Shown here piece by piece: positions 1 to 11,595 of a DNA stretch of 64,000 nucleotides. The notes under the pieces were generated by a model. It had not been told where the DNA came from and searched no databases. It saw only the letters and a program-made list of their open reading frames with translations. Position 1 is the first letter of the stretch, and every line of letters starts with the position of its first letter. Source of the DNA: Caenorhabditis remanei (Eukaryota; Nematoda; Chromadorea; Rhabditida; Rhabditidae); the NCBI RefSeq assembly GCF_010183535.1, contig NC_071329.1, positions 12,152,001-12,216,000 of the forward strand, given 5' to 3'. A program made the translations under genes and the position numbers.

Positions 1-3000
1 AAACTACTCACTTTATCAAATTAGGTTTGTTAGGATTCTCTAGTTTTGCCATTCTGTAACTTTCCGCAAGAACATCACAAATTCTCAAAAGAGATTGTGG
101 AGAAATATGAAGAAAAAGTTCTTCAGATTTTTGATGTTGAAGAGATTCTCGAGTGTCTCCAAGTACTATTCGACTGATTGAATCGACGAGTTCGTATCGA
201 GTAACATAAAATTCCAGAGGCAATGGAGAGTCTGTTGTTGGTGTTGAACAAAGGTCTCGAATCAATTCAATTGTTTGATCCCACATTGATTCAGTGAACT
301 TTTCTCCGTTTTTAGAGATGAGTGTCTCAAAACAACTTATTGTGCACAGAGCAATTTGTTCATTTTCTGAAATAATTATAATTATTGAAGAGGATAGAAA
401 TTGAAAGCTCATACGTTGTTGAATGAAAACTGAAAACTGTTTGTAGATAATTGGAAGTAATTCAGTAGATAATTGTGTGAAAAACTTTGTAAAAACATTT
501 ACAACTTTCGGCATCGCGTGATTACACGTGGTTGAAATCCATTCTTGTTTCTGAAAAATCAATTTTAGATCAAATTTTATCTCAGGCACTCACATCACTA
601 TTATGGTTCTCTATTTTCGATGGATCAAATATTCTGAATATGATATCAAACAGGTCTTTCCACCATTCATCCTTGAACTCTGATCCATATTTCTCCATAA
701 TTTCAAATAGAACATTCAAACTTTGCTTCCGAACGTCTGATTTGCTTTCATTCAGAATACTACTCAATTTCAGAAATATCGGAAGCCATCCACGTAGCCA
801 AATGTGTTGATCAGCAGTTAATCCTTTGTACAGTTGGCTATCACTGTGAGATTCTTCATTCATTTTGTGACTGTTTTCCGAAACAGAACTGAAAAAAAAT
901 TTCTTCGCCTACTGTCAATTATGTAACTTACGCTGCACACAATCCAATCAAACGAATCGCTTCAGTATTCTTTCCAGGAAGATTTGGATTACATGCGAAC
1001 TCTTCTAAACATTTCAAAACGTCTTGGAATGACTCTAATATCCACAAAAAGTCATGTTTAAATCTATGCTCAACAATGTATGACGTCGTTTGGAATGCAC
1101 TTTTCACAACTTCCATCGATTCATCTCCTGAGGAAATCGTCATGACTGAGAATATATTCTGCCATCCAGATCTGAGACATGATGAATGAGCTTTCACGAG
1201 ATAAGTACAACATTGCACAACTAGATTCCGAACTTCCGCGTTTTGATTGTTTCTCATCATAACCTGAAGTAACTTTCTTCATTATAAGTTTGGTGATAAT
1301 CTGAATTCTCACTTCAAACGGACGTAAAAACTCTTTCTGGAATCGGAAATTGGGAAGTTCTCCCTTTTCTAAAAACTTAATTGATAGTTGTCGCAATGCA
1401 TCGATCGAATAACAAGCTACTGATTCATCTGAACTACATCCGGCTGCATTGAAATGTTCTCCAATTACATTCCAAATCCGTCCCCATTCGAACCGGATTC
1501 TGTTCATATTGTAGAAAGCGACTTCCACAACTTTTCCCAGTAGAAACATCCGTGGAGCCTCTGGATACGCTAGTTCTTCTCGCGAGACTTCACATAAAGC
1601 ATGGACAAAATGAATAATTGCTTCGGATGACAGACGAGATGATCCCGTAAAGATACGATCAATCGGGACGACGACTGATTGAGAAAAAGTATAGGAGAAC
1701 GCTTCTTGAAAAGATTGAATGGTTGCTTCGTTCATTGGAATATCAGGAAGTTTTCCTCCAATCAGTTGCATGAAATCGAGTGAACTCATACATCTCATTA
1801 CATCAATCCAACTATCGTCCAGATATTCTCCATCTTCTTTTCCGATTAGTAGAAGAGTATGAATGACATCAGTATTCTTTTTCAATAATGGAGCCTGTTT
1901 TGCTCCTGGAGCAGCCAGCAAAGTGAATCCAACCAACGCTTTAATAAATGCTTCTTTCCTCTTATTTCTCTCTTTTTGTTCTTTCTCTTCTGTTCCATTT
2001 CTCTCCTGAAGAACACAGGCTGCTCGTGTTCCAACTCTCAAACCTTTCAGACAAAGTGACCATTCCTCTTCATCATCAGACAACTGAACTCCCATTGAAA
2101 ACGCAACAAGACATGGCGCCCAGCACATTTCGAACATCGGATTGACATGATGTTGATGTTGTGCCGGAGTGAAATGAGAATGTGTGTCTGATGCCGATTC
2201 CATTAGAGCTCTAAATCCAAAAATTAGAGATTTTTAGGTTTTCCAGATGATTCTCACCTAGCAGTTTGTGACATTGCTTCCATTTCCAACGCAGCCATTT
2301 TCTTTCTCTCCTCATATGTCGCCAAAGCGCCTTGTCCTGGAGTGACTCTCGATCTTAGAAGTGCGGTTGCTCCTGCTTTCATTTTTATTTCATTTTTGGA
2401 AATGTCATTGAAAATAGAAACGAGAAGTTCTTCAGGGAAGTTGGCACCATCATTGACTCCTCTATTCATACTGAAGTATCCTTCTTTTGTTATTTTATTT
2501 TTGATAGTTTTATTATGAAGATCAGTGGTGAGAAGGATGATTGAATAGGCGAGAACATATGCAGCACTAGCAGATGCAAAGATCTCTTGATTCGGGTTAC
2601 AGTCAATATATCTTGATGCAAATTTCATCATCAATCTGTCGATTTTCTGAGCTTCACCTAAAAAGAAACGGTTACAAACGAACATTTCACTCAAGAAAAG
2701 GTCTACCTGGTAATCTGAACTTTTCCAAGAACAATCTCAGAGCTGCCAGTATGTCGATTGATGAAAAGTCTAGTATGTCAATGTATGCATTCATAACAGA
2801 TATATTGAAATCATCAATATCTCCAAGATAATCTCCAACTTGTGTCTTATCCAATCGCTCTTCTTTCATCATGAAATCGGCAACGTCAATCGCACTTTCT
2901 CCAACGAATCCATTGTCTTGAAGAAATTTCAATCCTTTTTTGGGTTTTTCAGCAAAGATTTGAATCCCTTGTTCCAGCAGATTCTTTTGCTGTTTCAACG

Positions 3001-4810
3001 CTTCGAATGTTTGAACTGTAGTCTTTTCGATTTTATTTTGATTGGTTGCCTCATCGAGATCTGGAACAGGACATTATATGGTTTTATGAGTACCCATCAT
3101 ACCATCTGTTATTTGTTGAACTTCACAAACTTGCCACCAATCGGCAAGACATTGAAGTATATTTGAAAGACAACTCAAACCAAGTAACCTCATTTCACGC
3201 TCTCTGAATATGTTCTGATCGTAAAAACTAGTTGAAAACAGATGTTCTCACTTGACTTTTTGTGCATATGGAGTATAATCATTAGCTGTCAACACAGTCG
3301 TTTTCGAAATCTCTTCCACAATTAACTTGAACAAATTACCAGATGTCAATCCCAAGTCATAGTTCACATACATGTCGACAACGGATTGAGGATTTGTCAG
3401 GATCTTTTCTAAATTTTCAACATTTTTATCATAAATTCAGAAAAAAAGACCAACCGATTGTTTTCATGACAATCATTTTCTGCTCGAATGAATACGCATC
3501 AAGAACAAGAATTGGCAAGATAATATCTTTGAAGAAAACTTCAATTGATGCTTTCAAATGTGCTTTGAATTTATCCAAAAGCACCACAAAAACGTCACAA
3601 GATCTCTCGAAAACTTGAATATTTGGATTAAGTGTGGCATTTTGAGTCAATGCAATACATAATACCCTCTTCATAACTGTAATACATGGTTGAGAAGATT
3701 GAAGAACGACCGAGTGAGTTTGAAGAACTCCGAGAAGAATTTCCATAATAAGAAGTTTGAATCGAAGACTCATTTCATTTGTCGTTTCGTTTTCCTCGAT
3801 CTGTGAGAGTATACAAAGTTCTTGGAATACCAAGAATACATCCTCTTGATAAACGTTTTGAAAACTCAATGGGTCTTCTTTCTCATTATTTTTCGTTCTA
3901 TTCCCTTTATGAATTCCGGCTCTTCCATCTGGTTGCAACTCCTGAAAATGAATTTCATTGGAAACCAAGATTTAAAATAAGTTACCATTTCATCTGTAGA
4001 TATTACCAACATCTCAACAACCTCCCTCACAATGGTTTCATCATCTTTCACGTCTCCAAATTGTTTCAATTTTTCAATTACCGTGTTGATTACTCTCTTC
4101 ATCGTAACTTCGGATGTTGCTTGATTCATTTTGTTCTTTGATGTCAGATACATATTGAAACATGTTCTTACAGCATGAATTAGAGACTCTCCATGAACTT
4201 CACAATGACTAGAAAGAACCACTTCGAGAATTGCTTTATTTGAATTGAGGAGAACAGTTTCATTTGCTCCATGAGCTACTATCGGAGCACATATTGCTGT
4301 GACTATCCGGTCGATCAATTTCTTTCCAGGATTCGATGTATCCACTCCATTTCCAGTCAAATAACCGTATGCTATCAGTTTCTGGATGCAAGCCAATGAA
4401 GATACAACGATTTCAGGACTTTTTGAGTTGCAAGCAAGTTCTAATGATAGGAAATAATGGTCAGCTTCGAAAGATGAGCTGGCTTCTGTTTTATGTTCTT
4501 CTTCAGCTTTCAGATCTTCTGAAATCATAACTTTCTTTTGTATTGAAGTTTAATTCATTTTTAAAAGATTGATTTGTGTTTTTTTTTTTTGAAAATAGAT
4601 GCACCATAAACATGAATTTGATAGTTTTGATAAGTTTTTCATCAGAATTCCCTACTATAAAGTGTATAAAAACTCACCCAAAACACATTCGCATGCTTTC
4701 TTTAACTGTAAATTTTCTTTCCGTTTGATATCTCTGTCATCTAAAATTTTCTTGATTCCACCTGCAAGGAATATTGCTCCCATTGACTTCATCTGGACTG
4801 TCGGATTCAT
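1..4810 (-). CDS. agef-1: BIG-type Sec7 Arf guanine-nucleotide exchange factor (5' part, runs off the left edge)
   Basis: Large brefeldin A-inhibited-type exchange factor that loads GTP on Arf at the Golgi/endosome. The order is that of BIG1/BIG2. The N-terminal DCB region has KKILDDRDIKRKENLQLKKA and, in the exon at 3986-4518, the LIAYGYLTGN and PGKKLIDRI motifs. HUS-region exons follow (3450-3942 and on). The Sec7 domain lies at about 2300-3000, with EERLDKTQVGDYLGD, FRLPG|EAQKIDRLM and YSIILLTTDLHN. The catalytic glutamate of the GEAQKIDR loop is present, and an intron falls exactly before it (about 2655-2706). HDS helical repeats continue to the left edge, where a GTGAGT donor at about 5-10 shows that more exons lie outside. 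The start is uncertain: ATG 4810 or ATG 4783 are both in the first exon (ends 4678). The BIG1 N-terminus aligns from MGAIFLAGG (4783). No broken frames are seen. The family is certain and the symbol is by orthology from memory. Confidence 0.93.
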
Positions 4811-6069
4811 TCTCGGACACTCGTGGGCATTCTCTGTAAACATAATATTGATTTTCGACGTTGAATAAACACATATGAACCACATTTTGTTTGAAAAAAT
4901 GGCTATGAAAGTTGCCATTTTTAGGAAAATTTAACACTTCATATTGCTATTTGTCTTATTATGAAATTACTCTTACATTAAATGGTATTCAAGATAAAAA
5001 AGGAGTTCGGTGGAATGCGCGTCAGTTGTGGCGTTGTTGGAATGGATAGTGTTTGCGTACTCTCAATGTATATATAAGGTTCTGAGGAGGTTTCGCAAGA
5101 AAATGAGTCAGTTTTGAGTGAGCTGGAAATAATATTTTAAAGGAAGAAGTTCAGTGATGCGACAAGGGTTTACGAAGTTTTCTATCAATCTATAAAGTTA
5201 AAGTTCTTGTTTTTCAGAAAATACCGTTCCGAGAGATGCAAGGTTCTTTTTTGAAATGCGGATGCCATTCTGAATATATTGTTCTGAATCCTTTTTTTAA
5301 TTTCATATCACTTAAGTTATGTGTCGAAGATCATACACATATTGACCTGGAATATAACGTCATGTTTGTTTTATGAATCCCGAGATAATTCTATTTTTGG
5401 GATGGATGACAGCATTTCTCAGGAAGACATGATATTCCTTAAATATTATGATGTGATGTGGAAGGAGAATTTACTTTTATTAATGTATAAATTGGAGACA
5501 CAATCGAGATAGTTACCGTGGGAAACAAGAGTGAAGTTCTATTTAGGCAAGATCTTCAACTGACTTCATCAGAACAAGCCTCTTGCTCTGCAAACTTTGT
5601 TCCAGGCAAAAGAAGATAATCTGAAATTGAAACATCACTATCATTGCCGATATATTATGTTAGGAGATTCTTTATCTTCCCAATCAAACTCATCCAAGAT
5701 CAGTAGTTCTTTCTGTCGCCACGTTCAGCTCATTCCGACTATTTTTTTCTCAGTTTTTGACACATGAAAACTGAAAAAAATGATCTGATTGATCAAAATG
5801 ATAAAATAGATAACACGATGGATCAAAGTTTGCATTTGATGAGAACACACTCCTCCAAGAGAGAAAAGAGCAAGGTGTCAGGTTTGGGTGCACAAAAAGA
5901 ACAAATAGAAATGGACGGATGCATTTGCGGTGGGAAATAGAAAAATGGACAATAGAAGGCAAAGAAGACACATTTTTGTTGTTGGTGTTCGTCGGAGAAG
6001 AAATATTAGATTTGCCTTGTCATTAGGGCATTCCTGAAACCTTTTTGGAGACTTAATTCAATTTTCAGA
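4811..6069. other. Intergenic region, possible decayed reading frame at 5237-5515
   Basis: No gene can be supported. A TATATATAAGG box at about 5068 and a TTTTTCAG acceptor at about 5213-5218 precede an ATG at 5237. That frame runs 47 codons, and a second frame continues from about 5370 to 5512 after what would be a one-base shift. Neither part matches a family I know. The ORF at 5750-5971 on the other strand shows no motifs. Confidence 0.5.
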
Positions 6070-7213
6070 ATGAGATTTATTTATTTATTTTTAACAATTC
6101 TACCTATTTCTTCATATTCTTTCATTGTTGGTGGATGCATTGGTCCGAAGTCTGTATTGGAAAGGTTTCTGAATGATAAACAGAAAACTGAATTGAGAAA
6201 AATAGTGCACAACAAGTTTGATGGATCCAACTCCGAACAGGTAAGATAATTTCATATTAAATATCATATATTTCCGAACTTGCTTTCCAGGTACTGGAAG
6301 AATCGAACCGATATGTATACGGGCATGTAACTGAGGAGCAATGGCATTCAATAGTTCCAGAACTGGCAGAATATCAAGCAAAGAAACACGAATGTTCAGT
6401 TTATGCTCAGCTTCTTCCGAAACAATTGTATCAACAGCTCCTAGTTAGTTTTTCACCGAATCTTGTGCCTTCCAATCAATGTTTCTAGAAATCAGTCCTT
6501 CGTGCTTCTGAAATGGGCGCATCGAAGTACGATGTGAAAAGACTCGTTGATGATTATGTGGATAGACTCGCGAAAAATGGAGTACTTCCAGATGTAATGG
6601 ATAAAGCACCCACAGTTAGTCTCAATCTATAAACTTCCAATATCAAAATGAATTTCCAGTTACCACGTGTCACACTACCTGAGTCCGAAATCGCATCTCA
6701 ATCTTATCGAAAATACCCGAAAAAGCCAAAAACCATGGGAAAAGGGAATATGAATAATGGAAACATGAATAGAAATGGAATGGGTCCCGTGTGAGTTTTT
6801 TGATTGGACTTACTCAGTTTCTGAATACGTTTTGAAATATTTCAGCCATCCAACATTGATCAAATTTCCCGAACAGCAAAGAAAAACAACGAATAATAGA
6901 GAGAAGAACCCCAGAAATAATTACGGAAACATTGGAAATGGTCCAGTGATGAATAGAAATAAGAATACAGGAAGACAAAGTGGACATCCGGACAACATGG
7001 GCCTCCCAATGTTTCCAATTGCGAGACCGTAAACTAAATATTGAAAGGATGAGTCTTATTCTTCTTTTTTTCAGAACACCATACGATCTATCAGAGTTTA
7101 TGGAAATTGGAGGAAATAACGGAAGATCAAGTCACAGAACTCCTCAGAACTTCCGAAGATATCCGGAACATGAATGTGATTATTATGCAGGACCTTGTGC
7201 AACATCATTCTGA
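6070..7213 (+). CDS. Secreted, Asn/Arg/Gly-rich orphan protein, six exons
   Basis: Start chosen because TTTTCAG, a typical spliced-leader acceptor, lies directly before the ATG at 6070. The first 17 residues (MRFIYLFLTILPISSYS) form a clear signal peptide. Five introns of about 45-55 nt with good donors and acceptors join in frame: about 6240-6290, 6442-6489, 6615-6659, 6791-6845 and 7029-7074. The middle is charged and helical. The second half is low complexity, rich in Asn, Arg and Gly (NNGNMNRNGMG, NRNKNTGRQSG). The C-terminus is ECDYYAGPCATSF, with two cysteines. Predicted length is about 280 residues. I do not recognise the family. It is probably an extracellular nematode-specific protein. 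Confidence 0.8.
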
Positions 7214-7344
7214 TCTTCTGTGTCTATTGACTTATTTCACAACTGTCAACTACGTGTAACTTATTCGAGGGTGTCTCCGATTCCGCCTTTTTCATGACTA
7301 TGTTTTCTTGATGATGAATGTATTTATTAGAGCAGAATAAAAAG

Positions 7345-7520
7345 TTATTTTACCGATTCACCATAATTACAAAGAATTGAAGCGATTTGATTGACTTGTT
7401 CTTTAGTAAGATCAGTTTGAAAGTACCATTCTGGTTTATCGGCAATCTGAGACAAGTCTCCGAAGTTGGTTCCAACTACAACAGAGAAGAACTTTGATCG
7501 CCGATTTTGCAATTGGTTTC
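7345..7520 (-). pseudogene. 3' fragment of a VWA-like domain gene
   Basis: The minus strand encodes FSVVVGTNFGDLSQIADKPE followed by WYFQTDLTKEQVNQIASILC and a TAA at 7345-7347. This closely parallels the end of the first VWA-like domain in the neighbouring gene ([20 protein letters not shown], then ADQISSILC). I find no upstream exon with the rest of the domain: the frame dissolves beyond about 7520, and the next matching sequence is already the 3' end of the complete copy at 8459. It is probably the remnant of a tandem duplicate. It could instead be an alternative last exon of that gene, but the intact stop at 8459 argues against this. Confidence 0.65.
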
Positions 7521-7530
7521 TACATGTAAC

Positions 7531-8115
7531 TGAACCTGGTATCGTCCAACTCGGATATTTTCATATTGCCCTTTTTCTACGGTAATCTGTTTTCAGCGCA
7601 AAAAATAAAAGTGAAAAAATCGTCTTCACGCTTCTTGCAGTATTTTTTCGGAGTGTTTTAGACCATGCATTGGCATTGTCTACGTGAATTAGTATCTCAT
7701 TCAAGTTTCACTTGAAGTTCTGCATAAATTCTTCATTTGTTCTTTCTTATTTCAACTGCACATACGTTAGCTCGGAACTTCCCATAGTTGATTATTAAGG
7801 TGAGAATGATTGGAGTTGTGGGCGGAGCTCAAACTACAAGCTGCGCGGATGAAATTCCACCTGTTTTTTGACACAACATTGAATTCAAGTTGTTGGTGGC
7901 AAGGTACTCCCATACCCCTGTAGTTACCCGAGTCATCAATGTGGAGTATAGATGAGAAACGAGCTGAACTTTGATTCGAGGAAAGCGAGTGACATCTGCT
8001 CCAAAAATGCCTCTAAATTGATTCTTTTTCTCTTTTATTTTCTCCTCCCGTTTCCTCTTTCTCTCTTAATTGTAGGTTCTTCTGTTGTATTGTGTGTGAC
8101 GTCTCAAAAGAGTTA
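7531..8115. other. Intergenic, no supported feature
   Basis: AT-rich sequence with no long frame or recognisable motif on either strand. A TC-rich stretch lies at about 8021-8075. Confidence 0.6.
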
Positions 8116-8198
8116 GGGCCACTAGTTTAAAATGCAGAACACCGGAATTAGGTTCAATACCGTCTGCCGAAAGTGTAGGTGAGAATCCTACGTGGCCC
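8116..8198 (+). tRNA. Class II tRNA-like element, possibly a degenerate tRNA-Leu(UAG)
   Basis: GGGCCAC (8116-8122) pairs perfectly with GTGGCCC (8192-8198) as a 7-bp acceptor stem. Directly before the 3' strand is a 5-bp stem with 7-nt loop, GTAGG-TGAGAAT-CCTAC (8175-8191), exactly where a T arm belongs. Two nt after the acceptor, GTT...AAC can form a short D stem. The total of 83 nt fits a class II tRNA. Counting as such puts ATTAGGT in the anticodon loop, with U33, anticodon UAG and G37, as in leucine tRNA. Against a working tRNA: the anticodon stem pairs in only about two of five positions, and the T loop departs from TTCRANY. Flanking bases extend the outer stem with one bulge. It is probably a tRNA pseudogene or another structured RNA. 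Confidence 0.4.
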
Positions 8199-8458
8199 TA
8201 CTCTTTGGTTCTCTTTGTTGTTTTAAACATTAAAAAAAATTGAACCAATAAACCAGTTGTTGAAATCTTTGATTAGAAACGAATATTATTCGTTTACATC
8301 GAAGCTAGAGAACATTTGTTTATTGCATATTAGGTTTACAGTTACCGATATGATCGGCTAGTGAACAGAGGCGCTGGCAAGAAGGAATTGAAGACAATAA
8401 GAGGAATCTGAAAATGTGGTAAGTGTCAAATGTTAAAAAGAACTTTCCTCTAAAAAGT

Positions 8459-10043
8459 TCATGTAAAAATAACTTCCAACTCACTCAAAATGGTTCCTAT
8501 AGCCATTGCGACCGCACTTTGATCCGCATCTTGACGAATTTGGAAGTTGTAATTTGGATCAGATGATAAGTCCTTAAACGATCCAGACGATTTGTATGCA
8601 ACTGTGATAATTTTGAAACCAAGATTCTTTAGGTTTGTAGCAGAAGCAATTGCATTCTGAACAGAGTCCGCTCTGAAATAAAATAACGATAAGATAATTA
8701 AATTTTTTAAATAAAACTTACGAGTTAGCCACAAGAATCACAAATCCTGGTGGTCCAATTCTTGAATTCTTGGGTATAATGTTGAATGCATCAGCAATTG
8801 AAGACGGTCCTTGTGATAATTGTTGGAATAGGCTCATCAGAGTATTGATTTCAGTTGCAGTTGAAGCTTCTCCATAGGTCATATATGGAATAAGTTGATC
8901 CTCATTAGGGTATGGAACCAAAGAAAGCTGGAATTGAACATTTTAATGTACATTTTAATGAGAAATCCAACAAACCTCTGTCTTTGTATCTGTTTTGTTA
9001 CCAAGAATGTATGGTGCGCCACTGTAGAAGAACAAGTTATTTGTTATGAAATTTTGAATCTGGAGATCAATTTCGTTAGTTGTACTAGACGTTTCAAACG
9101 CAACGGCAACATTCGATTGATAGTAGCACTGGTCAGGAGCAATAGTCGGCATAGCAGTTGAGGTACCTGGAGAAGCCAGCGGGACTGTAGATGTGGATGG
9201 ATTACAACTACAAAGAATTGAGGAGATCTGATCGGCGACGGACTGTCCATTTGAATCGCCAACTTGGAAGTACCATTCGGGTTTATCTGCTATCGCGGAG
9301 AGGTTTCCATGATTTGCTCCAACTGCGACGGATATGAACTTGTATCCTTGAGCATGCAGTTGGTTAATGTAATTAGAAGTCAATCCAAAGTTGTCATCCT
9401 CACTGAAAGTATTCTCTCATCACGAAATGAAGTGAAAAGTATGAACTTACTGATAGCCAACTACAATAATAACTGCATTCGACCCACCTGCTGGCGGTTC
9501 TCTGTTAATGCGCAGCCATGCAAGTCCACTGAAAAAATATGTTATGAACTAATCAGCTAGAAGTAGTACAAACTCTGAAACTGAAGGATTCACAATCAAA
9601 TCTGCATTCGTGAACAAAGTATCAATATTGCTTTGAAGATCAATCAAACTCCTGAAAACTAGAGTATAGAAAATAATTCTCTCACTTGACTTACTTAGAA
9701 TCACCAAAGTTTTGAATATCTGTACCATAGTTATCAGTATCACCATAAGGAACATTTATTGCTTGAGTGATACCAGTGAAATCATAATTGGCAGAATTGT
9801 ACGAATTATTCCTGACAAATGTGACGACATCCTGAAATCTAACAATTTGATATTATTCTCAATTATCTGTAGTACCTGGAGTTCTGGTTGAACTGCATTC
9901 AATTCGAACACCGTCACAATCCTTCCCGTGTACGGAGTTGCACATGATGGGCCGACAGGTGTTGAAGCTGTAAATCAAAAACTTTATAACTACGAGCTGA
10001 AAGCTGGAAATCTGAAACTATATATTAGTATTATTTTTTAACT
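8459..10043 (-). CDS. Protein with two VWA-like domains (N-terminus not found)
   Basis: Extracellular-type nematode protein with two tandem von Willebrand A-like domains. Domain 1 runs from an exon starting at 9967 ([20 protein letters not shown]) through exons near 9830, 9700, 9500 and 9390 to [10 protein letters not shown] Ser/Thr/Pro linker ([14 protein letters not shown]) follows, then domain 2 ([15 protein letters not shown] at about 9120, [28 protein letters not shown]) to TGA 8459-8461. I see no DxSxS metal site in either domain, so the adhesion function may be changed. A linker-like exon near 10043-10110 (PSPSTTVPLKICTP) joins in phase, but its frame meets TGA-TAA just upstream. Neither start codon nor signal peptide is visible. 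The gene may be incomplete or decaying at its 5' end. The domain type resembles VWA domains of Caenorhabditis clec-family proteins. Confidence 0.7.
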
Positions 10044-10338
10044 AGTTGGTGTGCATATTTTAAGAGGTACTGTCGTTGACGGTGAGGGGAAGTAATGATG
10101 GTTTGTGCCAAGTTATCAAACTGAAAAAAGCAATAAAATGTTTTGTAAGCGGGTTTGGAAACTATTGATACTAATGAGGCAAGAGTTGGTGACGTAAGAC
10201 TTTGTAATCAGGAAAAGACATTTTGATCACACAACTGTTTACAAACTGTCAATTTTCTTTATATCATGAAGTAAAACTATTTTTATATGAAATGTATGCA
10301 ATGAATGATTTATTACAAAACATCGGAATAAAAACATT

Positions 10339-10981
10339 TTACAAATGACAAATAATTCTGGAAATCTGATCAGCGACCCATTGGGAGTTGGACTCGGTTG
10401 CAGTGAAATACCAATCCTTGCTTTCAGCCAAGTCACCCAAATAGTTTGCTTGTGAACCAATTGAGACAACGATGGAACGAAAACCATAATCATTTTGAAG
10501 TTGGTGAAGATATGATGTGGCACTTCCATCGAATACTGCTTGATCACTGAATTAAAGAAAATGACATTCAGTTCCGTGTAAAAACAGAACTCACTCAACA
10601 CCGACAGTAATCAGAACATTGGTTGTGGAGTTTCCTGGATCTCTTTCTTCGAGAATGTACTCATAGGCTCTGAAAATGATTAGACAATAATAAAAACCTA
10701 TTGATCAAATACCTCACCTTTCAATTTTCGCATCAGTGAGAACCATCACTTCACTGTACAATTGATCAATGTTGATGTCAAGAATTTCAGTGCTTCTATA
10801 ATAATGAAACAGATTTCAAAAACAAATTGAAACGGTCTTACGTAGCATCTGGATAATGAAGAATATAATTTTCATAAACTCCAGAATCCGGGTAAGGGAC
10901 GTTGATAGCTTGTGTTGTTCCATCTTCAAATTTATAATTTGTCGAATACAAATACAGTTATCAGTTAGTGTCCTCAACTTG
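10339..10981 (-). pseudogene. Truncated VWA-like gene (C-terminal part of one domain)
   Basis: Four exons on the minus strand encode the later part of a VWA-like domain: [58 protein letters not shown], then SIVVSIGSQANYLGDLAESK and VADQISRIICHL with TAA at 10339-10341. Exon order and junctions match those of the neighbouring copy (for example [16 protein letters not shown]). Upstream of about 10975 the coding similarity stops. The first strand of the domain, a signal peptide and a start codon are missing. The exons themselves have no stops, so a recent truncation or an unseen 5' exon farther upstream are both possible. Confidence 0.6.
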
Positions 10982-11595
10982 GGTTGGTTGTTTTATAGTG
11001 CTCTAGTCAGGAAATGGTTTTTTGTTTGGAGACGGAAAGTTGAGAGACTGTCGGACAAAGTTCATGCTTTTAAGAGGGAGAGACGATGACAAAAACTTTT
11101 TTTAAAAGTGGCGTAAGAGGGTTTGCAGAGATCAATTATGATGACTACAAATATCAGAATCATTTTCAGAATCGAACCATTTTGAAGAGGAAGGAGTTTC
11201 ACAGATCAAGAGTTCAAATGTGTTTATTTTTTGTGAGATCGTTGTGTAGAAACTGCAGAAATTAGAAAACAGCATTTCGTTCTCATTGATGTCGAAATAA
11301 GTGTTATAACGCAACTGGAAAAAACAAATAATTGCAATGACCTGGTTCATCTGTGAACTAAAAATCAGCAAGAAGTTCTCAAAAACTTTCAGAACTATCT
11401 ATTTCTCTTCCCACTTGAAAAGCCTTTTTACACGTGGTCAAATCTTGATTGAGTTAAAAAACTAAGAAACGAGAACGAATGAATTTTTGACGTGACCTGT
11501 CTTTGTGGCATGTTCTGGATTTAATGTAAACCAGGGCAACCCCGCCCCCACAAGGATATCGAACACACCAACTCAAAACAGCACTCGAAAAGCAT
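10982..11595. other. Intergenic, no supported feature
   Basis: Nothing recognisable on either strand. The 79-codon minus frame at 11132-11371 has no motif. Confidence 0.55.
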
